A stretch of DNA of 64,000 nt from Clitopilus passeckerianus. Taxonomy: Eukaryota > Basidiomycota > Agaricomycetes > Agaricales > Entolomataceae. The stretch lies in the NCBI GenBank assembly GCA_944990035.1, contig CALYLX010000131.1:1-64000 (forward strand). The letters are read 5' to 3'. The notes beneath the pieces are model-generated. The model did no database searches and was not told the origin of the DNA. It saw nothing but the letters and a program-made list of their open reading frames with translations. Positions within the stretch are counted from its first letter, which is position 1; every line of letters begins with the position of its first letter. Of the stretch, positions 34,229-44,597 are shown in pieces. The position numbers were made by a program, and so were the translations under genes.

Positions 34229-34640
34229 TTACTTTCTCTCGCCCATGCCGAGGGCATCCTTGGCTTTGTCAGTCATGGACCTCTGGAAAATGATGAGTGA
34301 ATATTCCGTAGCGGTCGAGAATTGAACACACCTGGTCATTGTTGGAGTTGCCAGAGAGGGTGTCACCAGCGCGTTGGCTACCGGACTTGTCACTCTGAAT
34401 ATGACGTCAGAGGGGGACGTCACCAGAAAGAGCGAGAACAAACCTGGGGTTGTAAAGTAGAAGTAATGGAATCACCAGTTCCCTTCATCTTGTCACCAAG
34501 TTGCTCGGTGGTGGTCTTCTGGGAATCGGGCTGAAGGTGACAATGAGCAAGGTTATTCAGATGATGAAGGGAAGAAGTCAACCAACCTTCAAGGCCGCAC
34601 CAGCTTTGTCGGTGAACGATTGACGACCAGTATCAGACAT
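34229..34640 (-). CDS. HSP12: Hsp12/Hsp9-type small stress protein
   Basis: Hsp12 (Hsp9, WH11) is a small, very hydrophilic stress protein that folds on membranes and stabilises them. Exons: 34640-34587, 34530-34444, 34394-34332 and 34282-34229. The start MSDTGRQSFTDKAGAALKP is diagnostic. DSQKTTTEQLGDKMKGTGDS and a second copy of the MTDKAKDALG motif near the end follow. The mature protein is about 85 residues, rich in Lys, Asp, Ser, Thr and Gly with no Cys or Trp. A TATA box lies about 60 bp upstream. Stress induction is likely from the family. Intact. Confidence 0.93.
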
Positions 34641-34700
34641 GTTTATTGTATGAGATGTGTATGAATGTGTTGTTGATTAGATCTATGCAATTCAGTCCTG

Positions 34701-34708
34701 TATATATA
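34701..34708 (-). promoter_or_regulatory. TATA box of HSP12
   Basis: TATATATA lies about 61 bp upstream of the HSP12 start codon on the reverse strand. Stress genes of this family usually have TATA promoters. I did not find a clear heat-shock or AGGGG-type stress element nearby. Confidence 0.5.
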
Positions 34709-34795
34709 CGAAAAATGAATCTAAAACCAATGACGAGTGTGGGGTAAGCAGGCAAAAGGAGTGACGAGCAAATGTCTGTCATCCCCGCGTCATGC

Positions 34796-36486
34796 CTACA
34801 ACTCAGCGACTGCCAAGGTCCGCTCCTCCTTTTTTCCTTGACGCGCCACCGGGACTCCATCTGGCACCGACGCTCCTATTTGCCCCAATCGCCTCCCTAC
34901 GTCTGCAGATCGAGTCGCGGCTGCAGCTTCCTCAGCCAATTGGGCCAATTCAACTTCGAGTTCCTTCTCATCAAACACAAGGTCCGCTCCCGTGGCTATG
35001 TCTCCTCCCATCCTCACGCTCTCGTCAATTTCACGAGCATCTGCGTTTGCTTCCGCTAGTGCGTCCATAGTCGCATCAATTGACTCCCTTTGGAGAGAAG
35101 GATGGGCTAGATAGCACGTAGTGTCGTGGTAGACGACTCGTATGCCTTCATAATCTGATGTCACGGTGTTAGAAAATTACATTAACAGTTTCGCCAAGAT
35201 GCTAACCTCTATACCACCAGCTGCGGCTTCTACACTTATTAGAGTAGATTCCAATGTTGCCAACGAGCCAAGCCGTTTAGCTAGTAATTCTTCTACTTGC
35301 TTTCGTGAGCGGAGGTAGCTTAGTGCAACATGCTTCTGCTTCCTTGCAACTGCTTCGGTCGCCTTCTTCATACATCTATCCTGAATTAGTATTTTGGCAT
35401 TACCGTATGTGGATCGCATATGACCTACTCGTCGATTTTGTCCTGTAGGGCATCAATCTGCTGACGCAGTTTCGTCACCGCAGCGCTGAGTTCTAGAATG
35501 CCATGATCTGCCGCAGTAATTTCTCCTAGTTGTAAACCTTCCTGGAATTTGATAACCTGAGATGTTTGGGCATTAGCATATGAAAAAAGTCTGGAAGAGC
35601 CGATAGTAAACCTACCCCCTCATTAAACAGGATGACTTTCCTATCCCTTTCCAAGAACTTCAGTAGGACCTTAGCATCCTCTTCCGTCATTAAGGCCCCT
35701 TCTCCATGAACACCGAGGACATCGCTAAATTCTCGTCTGAATCCTTCGGGGTTATACAGCCTTCCACTCGCATCGTTGACCTTCTCCCTTTGCTTTTGGA
35801 GGACTCTATCGGCAGCCTTTTCGAGCAATGGCACAGCGACATACTCTCCCCACCAGCTGGAATCCTGATGGCCTTGACTTCCACCTCCTAACACGTTACT
35901 CAAATAGCCATCTTCCCCCACTACACCCAGTTGTTCCATTGTCCACCATAGTGGTTTTCCAATCACAAATGTGGCTATCCGTCGGGGAAGCCACATCGGT
36001 GTGTATATCGACTCCTGGGATGCCAGGAACTCTGATAATGGGATTAATGATTTGGCTGTTCGAAGGTCACCCTAACTAGTAGTTAGTTTAGCTTATCCCT
36101 TTCATTACAGTCAAGAGAACCCCACTCACAACTATAGCACTCAGTCCGAGAGGTTTACCCGCGCCTTCCACCTTCATTCTTTCATACAGACTCTGATCCG
36201 CTCTCAACACGAGACGACTCTGCGAATTTAGCTGCAAACCCTCGTGGACGACCATCTCAAGTGCATTTCTCCACCACTCTACACTTGCTTGGTAAGAGGC
36301 AAGATTACTTTGTTTCTGCCGTGAGATATCAGAGTAGAGCGCCTGCAGTCTTGCACGAGAAGTCGAGGAGAAGGGGGCATGTTGCATGAGAGGGTTGTTT
36401 GATTTCGACGGGGTCTTGAATGGGGTCTTCGGAGTCATATGAGACGATCTTCCTGAGACCTTCACCGGGGTGCTTGGTGTAGCCAT
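34796..36486 (-). CDS. CHMP7: ESCRT-III protein CHMP7
   Basis: CHMP7 recruits ESCRT-III to the inner nuclear envelope during sealing and surveillance. The start MATPSTPVKVSGRSSHMTP (36486) is the first ATG; upstream frame begins with TTG. The N-terminal winged-helix part has RARLQALYSDISRQKQSN, VEWWRNALEMVV, GKPLGLSAIV, YTPMWLPRRIATFVIGKPLWW and MEQLGVVG. The Snf7-like half contains VIKFQEGLQLGEITAADHG, MKKATEAVARKQKHVALSYL, LATLESTLISVEAAAGG and LAHPSLQRESIDATMDALAE. One base is missing within the reverse-strand TATCTAGCCC (about 35104-35113), where conserved IMKAYESSTTTLRAI must pass into LAHPSLQRES. Otherwise the domain is complete, so the break is probably a sequencing error. Confidence 0.88.
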
Positions 36487-37133
36487 GAGGGAAGTAAGCA
36501 AGCTCGGGGATGACAGTGAGCTCCCCGGCAAACCGTTTATCAATGGTGGTCGTGACCGAAGGCAGGCGAAGCCCAGAACTGTCGGTTCGCCGAGTTCGGA
36601 AGAGTCGTCCCGGAGTCACGAGCATTGTCTACCAAACGCGTCAAGGTCACATGTTATCTTTGAGGATTCAGACGCGTCGCCGTTTTCCCCAGACCGAATC
36701 TAGATCCCAGTAAAGTCTCCCCGATGTGCGAGGAAAGCTCTCACTGCAGTTCTCGATGACTGTAATCGGGAGGACGGACCGTTGGTTTGTTACAGATATT
36801 CTTCATCATTGTAAAACCACTGATCATCAGTCAGTTGTTGCCTTCAAGGATCATTTGACTCCCCAGTTTGACTGAGGAGCAGCATGACCACGGCTTCGAA
36901 CCCGTCTCGGCCAGTTCTCAGGCGCTGCTGTAAGAAGTTCCTTTGCGAGAAATAATATCGTAGGACTCCAGTTGATAATTAAACAAAACTAGATAAAAAT
37001 CTACACACAAGAAATAAAGTTCCTCCACTATGCCACGCCTCATGGTATAATAAGCAAAATCGTATGGAAAGCCATTCATCAATAAGAGCTCGGCCAACGA
37101 CATCGGGAAGCTCAGTGAATGTATTGAAGACGC
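36487..37133. other. Intergenic
   Basis: About 650 bp between the CHMP7 start and the stop of the first membrane protein gene, both on the reverse strand. It holds the CHMP7 promoter and the 3' flank of the membrane protein. A segment near 36860-36930 faintly resembles a tRNA T-arm but does not fold into a cloverleaf. No gene found. Confidence 0.4.
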
Positions 37134-38420
37134 TTAGATTTCTGGGGCACCAGTGTAGCGGCCTGGCTGGGGCTGTGGCTGACTCTGCTGAGAGGGCTGG
37201 TACCCGCTATAACCAGTGTTTTGCTGAGCCATGAGAGGCTGCTGCTGTTCTTGTTGAGCAGAGAAGTTACTTGGGGAATTTGCGGTGGTGGGGTATGTGC
37301 TTGGGTCAGAAGGATCCTATAAAACGAGAATAATTCAAAATATTGCTTATGAGCGCTAGTGAATTGAAGGCCTACATAGAGCCTGGGAGAGGGCATAGGA
37401 TTAGGATAAGTACCTGCCCCGGTACTGCCAGTGTGCTGGTAGTTATATGGGGTTGCCACGGTATTGTTGCCAGTGTTGTTGTAGCCCATGGTTGCGGCTC
37501 CGGGAGCATTCGGGTCAGCAGCCATAATAGTGGAGGGGGCAAGCTTGTTGCGACGGCGGCGAATCAACCAGAAAACAAGGGCCGCAATCAGGGCGAGGCC
37601 AACGATACCACCAACGACACCACCAGCAATTGCACCAGTATTTGACGATGACTTCGAGCTATTATTCGGAGCGCCTCCTCCGTTGGTAGGGGTGGAACCG
37701 CCAACTGTAGTTGTCCTAGTCAAGGTACCAGAGTTGCTAGTCGAAGCAACGGCAGCGCTCGATTCGGGGGCGTCTCCTGCGGCTTTGGCGATAACAGGGT
37801 CAAAAGAATCCTCAGCCTATCGTGCTGGCTTTAGCTTGCGATTTTCTTGGAACTTAGAGGAAGCAGGACTTACTAGGACATTGAGGTATGCCCAATGAGG
37901 CACTTTGGTTCCAGATGGAATTTGACGCGGCCAGCTAAAAATTGAAGTTCAAAACTGTTACACATCAACCCATCGAAGCAAAAACCTACTCGGTAAAGGG
38001 GGGTGTGCAGTTCGTATTGTAGCTGGACCATTTCAGGTATTCCCGGCTTTGACACAAAGAACAAGCTGCAATCAGACTGTAGAAGACTGAGCTACATCTG
38101 CAATCGTTTGTGTTCAACAGTGTAGGTCCAAGGTAGACGCTACCATTCGCAAGGGGCGGCACGTTGAACACTGAAAATCCAGTGAGAAATTACTGGAGGT
38201 ATTGCGAGGCAAGATGACCACATACAGCCCGAATTACACACTCCTCCAAGATACGACGCGATAACACAAGGACTTTGGTTTTGTGAGTTGAAAGTCTATC
38301 GTTTTCAACTCAGTGCTTGTCGGTTGGCAACGGAAATTCAACCCACCCATGCGTAGGTCGCGTTGGTACAAATGGCGATGTTAGAGTCAGAGCTCGTCTG
38401 TTACACGTTAATCATTCCAC
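37134..38420 (-). CDS. Single-pass membrane protein with Cys-rich ectodomain, copy 1
   Basis: A type I membrane protein of a family common in agaricomycetes, function unknown, similar in layout to cell-wall sensors. Recognisable exons encode NIAICTNATYAW, NQSPCVIASYLGGVCNSG, VFNVPPLANGSVYLGPTLL, CRCSSVFYSLIAACSLC, KWSSYNTNC and a segment like PSGTKVPHWAYLNVLAEDSFD. A Ser/Thr/Gly/Asn-rich stalk follows, then the membrane helix AIAGGVVGGIVGLALIAALV and the stop-transfer RRRR. The cytosolic tail is Gln/Pro-rich and ends YTGAPEI. I could not find a convincing signal-peptide exon upstream of about 38420, so the 5' end is unresolved or broken. The next gene upstream is a related protein with the same plan. 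Confidence 0.7.
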
Positions 38421-38958
38421 CAAATCATCATCATCGTTACACGGTCCTCACCATTTTCTGCAACCTGGTCGCGCTGAAGGAAGGTGTAAATGTGGGAATC
38501 CTTCGAACTCAGGGCGCGTTCGCACTCATCTCAAAAGGCATTCTGTCAGGGCATCGCATCAACCCCTGAGATTATACATCAGCCATACCTCCCGGAACGA
38601 CCGGCGGACGTCAATCAAACCAAAATCAGCAGGTCCCGCCAGCGCTACTAGCACCGCAAAAGCACCTGAACGCACAGCAATGTGGAACCTGGGTGATGAG
38701 TTTATTTGGACGCCAACAAGTGACAGGTCGCTGATAGAACTGGTAGAACCTCAAGAACGGTAGGCTTTAAGGCAACAGAGGTACATAATTAAGAGGAAAA
38801 TTCTTTCTAGGAGGGTTTTCTAAAGGGTATTAAGGTTGAAGTGAATGCCAGCCGTTAACATCGAATCTTGTAAATTGAAAGTCAGTGTGGGTGAATGAAC
38901 GTGTAGGTGCAATGTGGATGCCGAAAAAGTGTCCAAGCGAAGCCGGCTTGCACAGCCA

Positions 38959-40334
38959 TTAGACGTTTGACGGTCCAACCGATCTGATAGACGCTGAGGC
39001 GACGGAACCAGAGAATTTCGCACTAGTTGGCGATGGGAGAGACGACGTGGTCTTTGAAGGGAAGACAGTTGTCAATCACAATTTCACGCCAAACAATAAG
39101 CCCAGGTTGATAACTTACTTGTGGAGGTGTGGCGGTTTGCGGGATAGTATTGGCTTCATACTGTGCCATGTTCAAGTTACTAGAGCCCTCTGCCTCTGGC
39201 CTTGTTGGTGGTTCGCTGACGTTGGTACTTGAGGGAGTGCCATACCGAACTTCGCACGTCTCTCACGATAACGAAGGATGAGCCAGATCGCAATCGTTCC
39301 GACCAGCGCAAGGCCGAGTACTCCGCCGACTGTGCCACCGATAATTGCATTTAGACGGGGGTCTGACGAGGTCGAAGCGGACGCCGGTGCCGATGCAGAC
39401 GAAGGCACAGAGGTTGAATCGGAAGGTGCAAGGGGGAGGGAGATAGATGCTAGTGTTTCTGACTTCGAAGTGGCCTTTGTACCAATGCTACCGCTGTGAG
39501 TGCTTGTGGCTTTATTTGGCACGGAGGAAGTACTGGAAGGAGTTGGCGCGGCGTGTTCAGCGCCATCTAACACCATTCTGTCAAACATAAACGCCTAAAC
39601 GCAAAGTTATATACTTACTAACTGCTAGCCGAGCCGCAGTTTCGTTAAACCTGTCGCCAGTCTGAGGGTTGTCAGATAAATGAACTTTCTAGTTGCCTGT
39701 AAGGTCGTTTTACCTTGACGTCGAGGTATGCCCATGCAGGAACATATGTATTTATGGGTAGTGCCTCGGGATATCTGAAAAGGTCACTGAGGGGCCACAT
39801 CTGTGATGCGACACTTTAGACATACGATCCAACAGAAACAACTGCACAATTTGCAGTCCATTCACTCCATCTGCATTCGCTTTCAGCTTTGACAGATTAC
39901 AAGAGAAATGCTTAGACTTACGCGGAATAACTTCGCCCCTGACAAGCACCACAAGCACTCATCAACGAGTATACTACTGTGTTGCACTGACAAGGAGTTG
40001 CTAAGTCCATGCTAGGTCCGATATAATGCGTACTCTCGGGAAGGGCAGCAACATTAAATGCTGGAGGAGAATTATTTACGAGCTTTATTGACGAGGAAAG
40101 GGGACACGAACGCGTGCAGATTCCGATGAGGTTTGCTGCGACTTGGCACGGACTCTGCTGGTGGGAGTTATCTGTCTGTAAACAGAGATCAGATAAAACG
40201 CAACCCCTTGTCTACTGCCCAGGAAGACGTACCCAATCGTAGAAAGGCAAACACTGGGCATCCGTCGTCTGACCAGAAGTTGTGATGGCCGCGATCAGGA
40301 GCAAGAGAGAGGCAGTCAAGGTGTTCGGCGACAT
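38959..40334 (-). CDS. Single-pass membrane protein with Cys-rich ectodomain, copy 2
   Basis: Related to the neighbouring gene. The start at 40334 gives a signal peptide (MSPNTLTASLLLLIAAITT), then CLPFYDW, NSHQQSPCQVAANLIGIC, FNVAALPESTHYIGPSM, CQCNTVVYSLMSACGAC, a WSEWTANCA stretch and YPEALPINTYVPAWAYLDVK. A Ser/Ala/Thr-rich stalk leads to the membrane helix (AIIGGTVGGVLGLALVGTIA, followed by IWLIL) and a basic stop-transfer RYRERRAK. The cytosolic tail continues through GSSNLNMAQYEANTIPQ if a 41-nt intron is removed after MALPQ, and ends SIRSVGPSNV at 38959. If not, the protein stops at 39172. Shared exon order with copy 1 points to tandem duplication. No ligand or function is known. Confidence 0.72.
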
Positions 40335-41052
40335 CGAGCGCAAGCTAAGCACCGCGGCGTATAGGGCTACAAGAAAGGCGTACTGTTCTCTTGTTAGCTT
40401 TGTAGTCTTTTGAAACATTGCGTTGAGAGTGCGGACAAGGATGCAAGATAGAGCTGTCGAAATGTCGTAGAACGACAGATGCCGTTCCAGATTTTTTCAC
40501 TTGTTGCATGGGATTTCTCCTCTATCCGAGCGATGACAGAGCGGAGGCAAGTCAAGGCACAAAGAGAAGACGAAGTTCATCATGCGATTCAATTGAGTTT
40601 GCTATCCCGCGAATGGCAGATAATGGATGCTGTTCTCCAAAAGTGGCATGGTAAAGATGCTCGCACATCTGTCGGCGTTAAGAACGTAGTCGAGCTTATC
40701 AGAAATTTGATCGCGCTCAAGTTGTAAGGAAAACATAAATGAGCGAAGGGATAAGAGTGAACCTATGAGGGTCCATGAATCTTCAGTCGTCCAGAGTGAG
40801 CCACCCGGTTTCGTTTGTCGCGACACGACACCAAGTTCATGCTACGCACCTTCACAGCGAGGTATACCGCGTACTGGGGCAGGCACCAATGCTGCATGAC
40901 CGCCGTTCTTTGGCAGATGATGACAGGCATCACCTATCGCATGTGACCATCAAGCTGTCTTCGTGAACAAACTCAGGGTCCCTAAGCAGACGGAGCAGGC
41001 AACTAGTGTGGATATCATCGGATATAAAGGGGGTTATCCAAGATGGTACAGT
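40335..41052. other. Intergenic
   Basis: About 720 bp upstream of membrane protein copy 2 and downstream of the aldo-keto reductase stop. An 82-codon forward frame (40479-40727) has an ATG, but shows no family resemblance and is not supported. I see no RNA gene. Confidence 0.4.
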
Positions 41053-42036
41053 TTACTCAGCAAAGACATGTCGCATAAAGATCCTCTTGTGCAATTTGGA
41101 CCCAGCTTCTTCTATCTCTTGTACTTCCTGTGCGGTTAGGTCGGGCACACCCTCGGTATCAATGAATTCCTTGATGCGCGAGATCTTCGATGAAGTTCTG
41201 ATCACGAATGGTCGGTTCAATCTATGAACCCGGAAGCAAGCGGCAGTACTCACGTAATGACAATGGCACCCTTTGGAGGATCCATTTACTCAAGACTTGG
41301 CCGGCGGAAACAGGTTTACCACGGGCTTGCTCAAGGCGAGATCGAATGCGCTCAAGAACACTATCGACTGGGCCGCCAGGGACGCGAGCAATAGGGGTTT
41401 GACCTCCATAAGAGGCTACATAGATGCCGTGCTCCTTGCAGAGCTTGTAGATGGGCTCGGCAGCCGCATAAACATATGGATGGAATTCGATCTGCGAGAG
41501 TGGAATAATCAGTTCAAACACAGTAACTTTGTATAAGTCACTGTACCCACTTGGTTAATTGCAGGTATAACTTTAGCATCTTCGAGAACCTCGTTCAGGT
41601 CTTCCACCTTGAAGTTGGAAACACCTATAGATTTCGTCAACCCCTCCGCCTTGACTTCTTCCATAGCACCCCATAGCTTCTTGAGATTGCCCCTTTGTGT
41701 TGCAGGGCTATGAATCAGGTATAAATCCACATAGTCTACTCCTAGCTTCTGAAGCGACTGCATTAGTTTGGGCTTGACAGTCTCGGCAGTCGAGCCTTCA
41801 ATGAGCTTGGTGGTGATATACAGCTCAGAGCGAGGTTTATTGGACCCCTTGATACCATCTCCCAGGGAGTCTTCATTCCGATAAGTCTGAGCACCATCCA
41901 GATGGGTGATTCCGTTATTAATGGCAGCAGAAACAAACTTCTCTGCATCTCGGCCGTAGAGAGCAGTGCCAGTTCCGAAACCAAGCCAGGGAATGCTGGT
42001 CCCGTCGTTAAGAGCAATAGTAACGCTGGTAGACAT
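41053..42036 (-). CDS. Aldo-keto reductase
   Basis: An NADPH-dependent aldo-keto reductase, a TIM-barrel oxidoreductase that reduces carbonyl groups. The start MSTSVTIALNDGTSIPWLGF (42036) is the usual one; an upstream ATG at 42090 is less likely. Catalytic residues appear in order: Asp/Tyr in HLDGAQTYRNEDSLG, Lys in LYITTKL, His in DLYLIHSPA. Cofactor motifs GVSNFKVEDLNEVL, HPYVYAAAEPIYKLC, TPIARVPGG and VITTSSKISRIKEF are present. The conserved Q-K/R-G-A-I-V-I-T join is broken: one base is missing at the reverse-strand CCAAAGGGTGCC (41269-41279). With it restored, intron 41247-41192 splices in frame. Substrate cannot be told from sequence. Confidence 0.87.
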
Positions 42037-42953
42037 GGATCTCGCTTTACTGAGAGTAGAGAACAGGTGCGATGTAAACCACTTACTCATCCTTTAGCCG
42101 TTACTCAGGAGTTTATCGTCAACGCATGGAACATTGGTCACATCGACACAATGACGCGATGATGCGCCGCGACCTGCCCTGAAGCAGTCACTGGAACTGG
42201 ACCAGAATTACAACTTGACAGCTCATCTTTTAACTACTCTAGGCGCCACACATGTTCGACTGCCAGCTTTCTACGGCGGTCCTACATCTTGGAGGCCTTA
42301 GAAGGATGGTGCTCTCTTTGGCTGACGTTTCTTGAATTATAGTTCCGTGGAATGGTTCGGTCACCTAGGGTCCCTACATTACTTCCGTATTTCTTCCCGT
42401 TGTAATTCAGAATTCTGCAATCGTCTTTCATTCTTCAAACTTGAAATTCAAAGACTGTAACGAAGACAGTCGAGCTGAGCCATAGGCTACTACAAATGCC
42501 TTATGCGTATTGAAACTTGGAAGGTTGGCAAGAAACGGGCAAACGCAATTGTTGAATCTGCCACAAAACTTTTCAGCCAGTACGTCGTCGACATGGCTTT
42601 TTTTGACCATGAAATTGCTACTATAGGCGTTGTGGGACTTTATTATGTTCTGGAAGCAGGAGTTGTGTATAGAAGACATTGTGTGCATTTCTGAAGTCCA
42701 CAAAGGACCTTATCGCAACATTCTGGATTTGCGTTGCTTTTCTGTAGTTGTGAATTGTTATTCCCATTTCATTCACGGAATTTTGTTCTAATTTTGCTCT
42801 AATTCAGACCGATGAAGAGTTGAACGATTGAAGTGATCGAGAACGGCCGTCGTGAGAAATGATTTGTAAGTGCTATACAGAGTCCAAGCCACCACGCTCT
42901 TGCACTGTCCCCCATCGTCACCGACTGAAAGTTTGTCGCCCTCAAGATCTCCA
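42037..42953. promoter_or_regulatory. Divergent promoter region, aldo-keto reductase / RPL7
   Basis: About 920 bp between two divergent start codons, AT-rich toward RPL7. Small open frames here (for example 42503-42694) have no family support. It must carry the strong RPL7 promoter, though I could not name specific elements. Confidence 0.4.
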
Positions 42954-44127
42954 ATGACCCTCAACCTCGTACGTGTTCCTGCTTCCCGCCTTAATGATTT
43001 TTCAATGCTGATTTACCATCCATAGCGTCCCGACCGCTTCGGTAGCCACTTTGGATTTCTCGCAACTTCATGAAGATTACTGATAAAATTGTTTGGTTGG
43101 GATAGGCAATTGAAGTGCCGGAGACTCTCCTCAAGAAACGCAAGCAGAATGATAAGGCTCGGGAGGAACGCCTCGCTGCTGCTACTGCTGCCCGCAAGGT
43201 GAGCATTCCGATCCTTGGTTTCACTTTACCCCATTTTTTTCACCTACATGATGCATACGATTCATTTCGATTTACGGCTAGTATAAACATACAATGCTGC
43301 CTTAAATTAACCATCTTTCGGGACTGATTTCTCTACTTCTTCAACATCTCCCGATCTTTGCTTTCGTTCTTGTACTGATGTATTTTTACCAGGCTTCAAA
43401 AGCCAAGCGAAAGGTCGTCTTCAAGCGTGCTGAGAGCTACGTGAAGGAGTACCTCGCTAAGGAGAAAGAGGAAATCCGACTCAAGCGTGCTGCTCGTACA
43501 TCCAACGACTTCTACGTCCCTGCTCAACCAAAAGTATACTTCGTCATCCGTATCCGAGGGTGAGTGAATATACAGGTTGCAAGATGAGCTCGGGCTAATC
43601 GTCTTGGGTTGGTAGTATCAATGAAATTGCCCCCAAACCCCGAAAAATCTTGCAGCTCCTCCGATTGCTCCAGATCAACAATGGTGTCTTTGTCAAGGTT
43701 ACTAGGCCTATTCAACAGATGCTCCGTCTCGTTGAGCCTTACGTTGCTTACGGAGAGCCCAACCTCAAGTCTGTGAGGGAACTCATCTATAAACGCGGCT
43801 ATGGCAAGGTCAACAAGCAGCGCATTCCTCTCTCTAACAATGCTGTTATTGAGGAATCGCTCGGCAAGTATGACATCCTCTCCGTTGAGGACCTCGTACA
43901 CGAGATCATCACCGCTGGCCCTAACTTTAAGCAGGTGAATTCGAACCATAGTTTAATCATAATAGTCATTCTAACAGTTATTTTAGGTCTCCAACTTCCT
44001 GTGGCCCTTCAAGCTCTCCAACCCCACTGGCGGCTGGAGGACAAGGAAGTTCAAGCACTTCGTCCAGGGTGGTGACTTCGGTGACCGGGAGGAGAACATC
44101 AACAAGCTCATCAGGCAGATGAACTGA
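42954..44127 (+). CDS. RPL7: 60S ribosomal protein L7 (uL30)
   Basis: RPL7 (uL30) is a structural protein of the large ribosomal subunit. Exons: 42954-42968 (MTLNL), 43106-43198, 43393-43559, 43616-43934 and 43987-44127. The N-terminal extension is [95 protein letters not shown] and [17 protein letters not shown] follow, ending [19 protein letters not shown]. Introns 1 and 2 (137 and 194 nt) are far longer than the typical 50-60 nt of the window. Intron 2 contains a probable C/D snoRNA, as in yeast RPL7A/RPL7B, which host snR39 and snR59. Intact. Confidence 0.96.
43248..43327 (+). ncRNA. Probable C/D box snoRNA in RPL7 intron 2 (snR39b-like target)
   Basis: A C-box-like ATGATGC (43248-43254, one mismatch to RTGATGA) and a D box CTGA (43324-43327) frame 80 nt, a normal C/D snoRNA size. 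Directly before the D box, ACCATCTTTCGGG (43310-43322) is perfectly antisense to the conserved CCCGAAAGATGGT of 25S/28S rRNA domain II. By the D+5 rule the methylated base is the G of CCCG, the position called Gm805 in yeast 25S (snR39b). Yeast RPL7 introns host snR39 and snR59, which target A807 two bases away. The terminal stem is weak, so the exact ends are uncertain. Confidence 0.78.
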
Positions 44128-44597
44128 TTTCCTCCACCTACTCGCTTGGGACGGGGTGGGTTTCTCGTCTGTAGGACATGATGGAACGACGTATACTGCA
44201 CGACGTTCGCTGCACGCCATTGCTTTTAATATGTTCCTTGTGTAGTTAGGATCCATGCCACAATTGATATCAAAACATGTCCTATATTGTATGACCTTGA
44301 GATGTTTGCACGATAAGATCCCAAGAGCTCAGGCGACGGTGCACGACGTCCGGACGGACCTCAGGGTTGTTTGCAAATTTATAGCTTACGTGACTCGACC
44401 TGGAAGAGGTTTACGGTCGTCCTCACATGCGAGCAGGCAGTAGTTCATACAAGATCTTGTCGAATAGTCCCCTCAGCGGTCTGGCTGTGGCGTCCAGAGC
44501 CAGGGGCAATACAGGGTATTTTCAGAGGCATGTAATGGGACGTAATGACGATAAAAGGCCCACAATCAATCGCAATCGCGATTTTACCCGTTCCTTC
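44128..44597. other. Upstream region of beta-carbonic anhydrase
   Basis: Between the RPL7 stop and the main carbonic anhydrase ATG. From 44427 the region is open in frame with the downstream gene and may code an N-terminal extension (see that entry and findings). The rest is non-coding 3' and 5' flank. Confidence 0.4.

Noticed and set aside
36855..36935. tRNA-like segment with a T-arm-like CTTCGAACC
   Set aside because: No acceptor or anticodon stem can be formed on either strand.
39172..39240. Possible frameshift in the tail of membrane protein copy 2
   Set aside because: A 41-nt GT-AG intron after MALPQ explains the frame change, so an indel is not needed.
40479..40727. 82-codon forward ORF between the membrane protein and the aldo-keto reductase
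   Set aside because: No recognisable motif, no splice-linked neighbours, and it sits in a promoter region.
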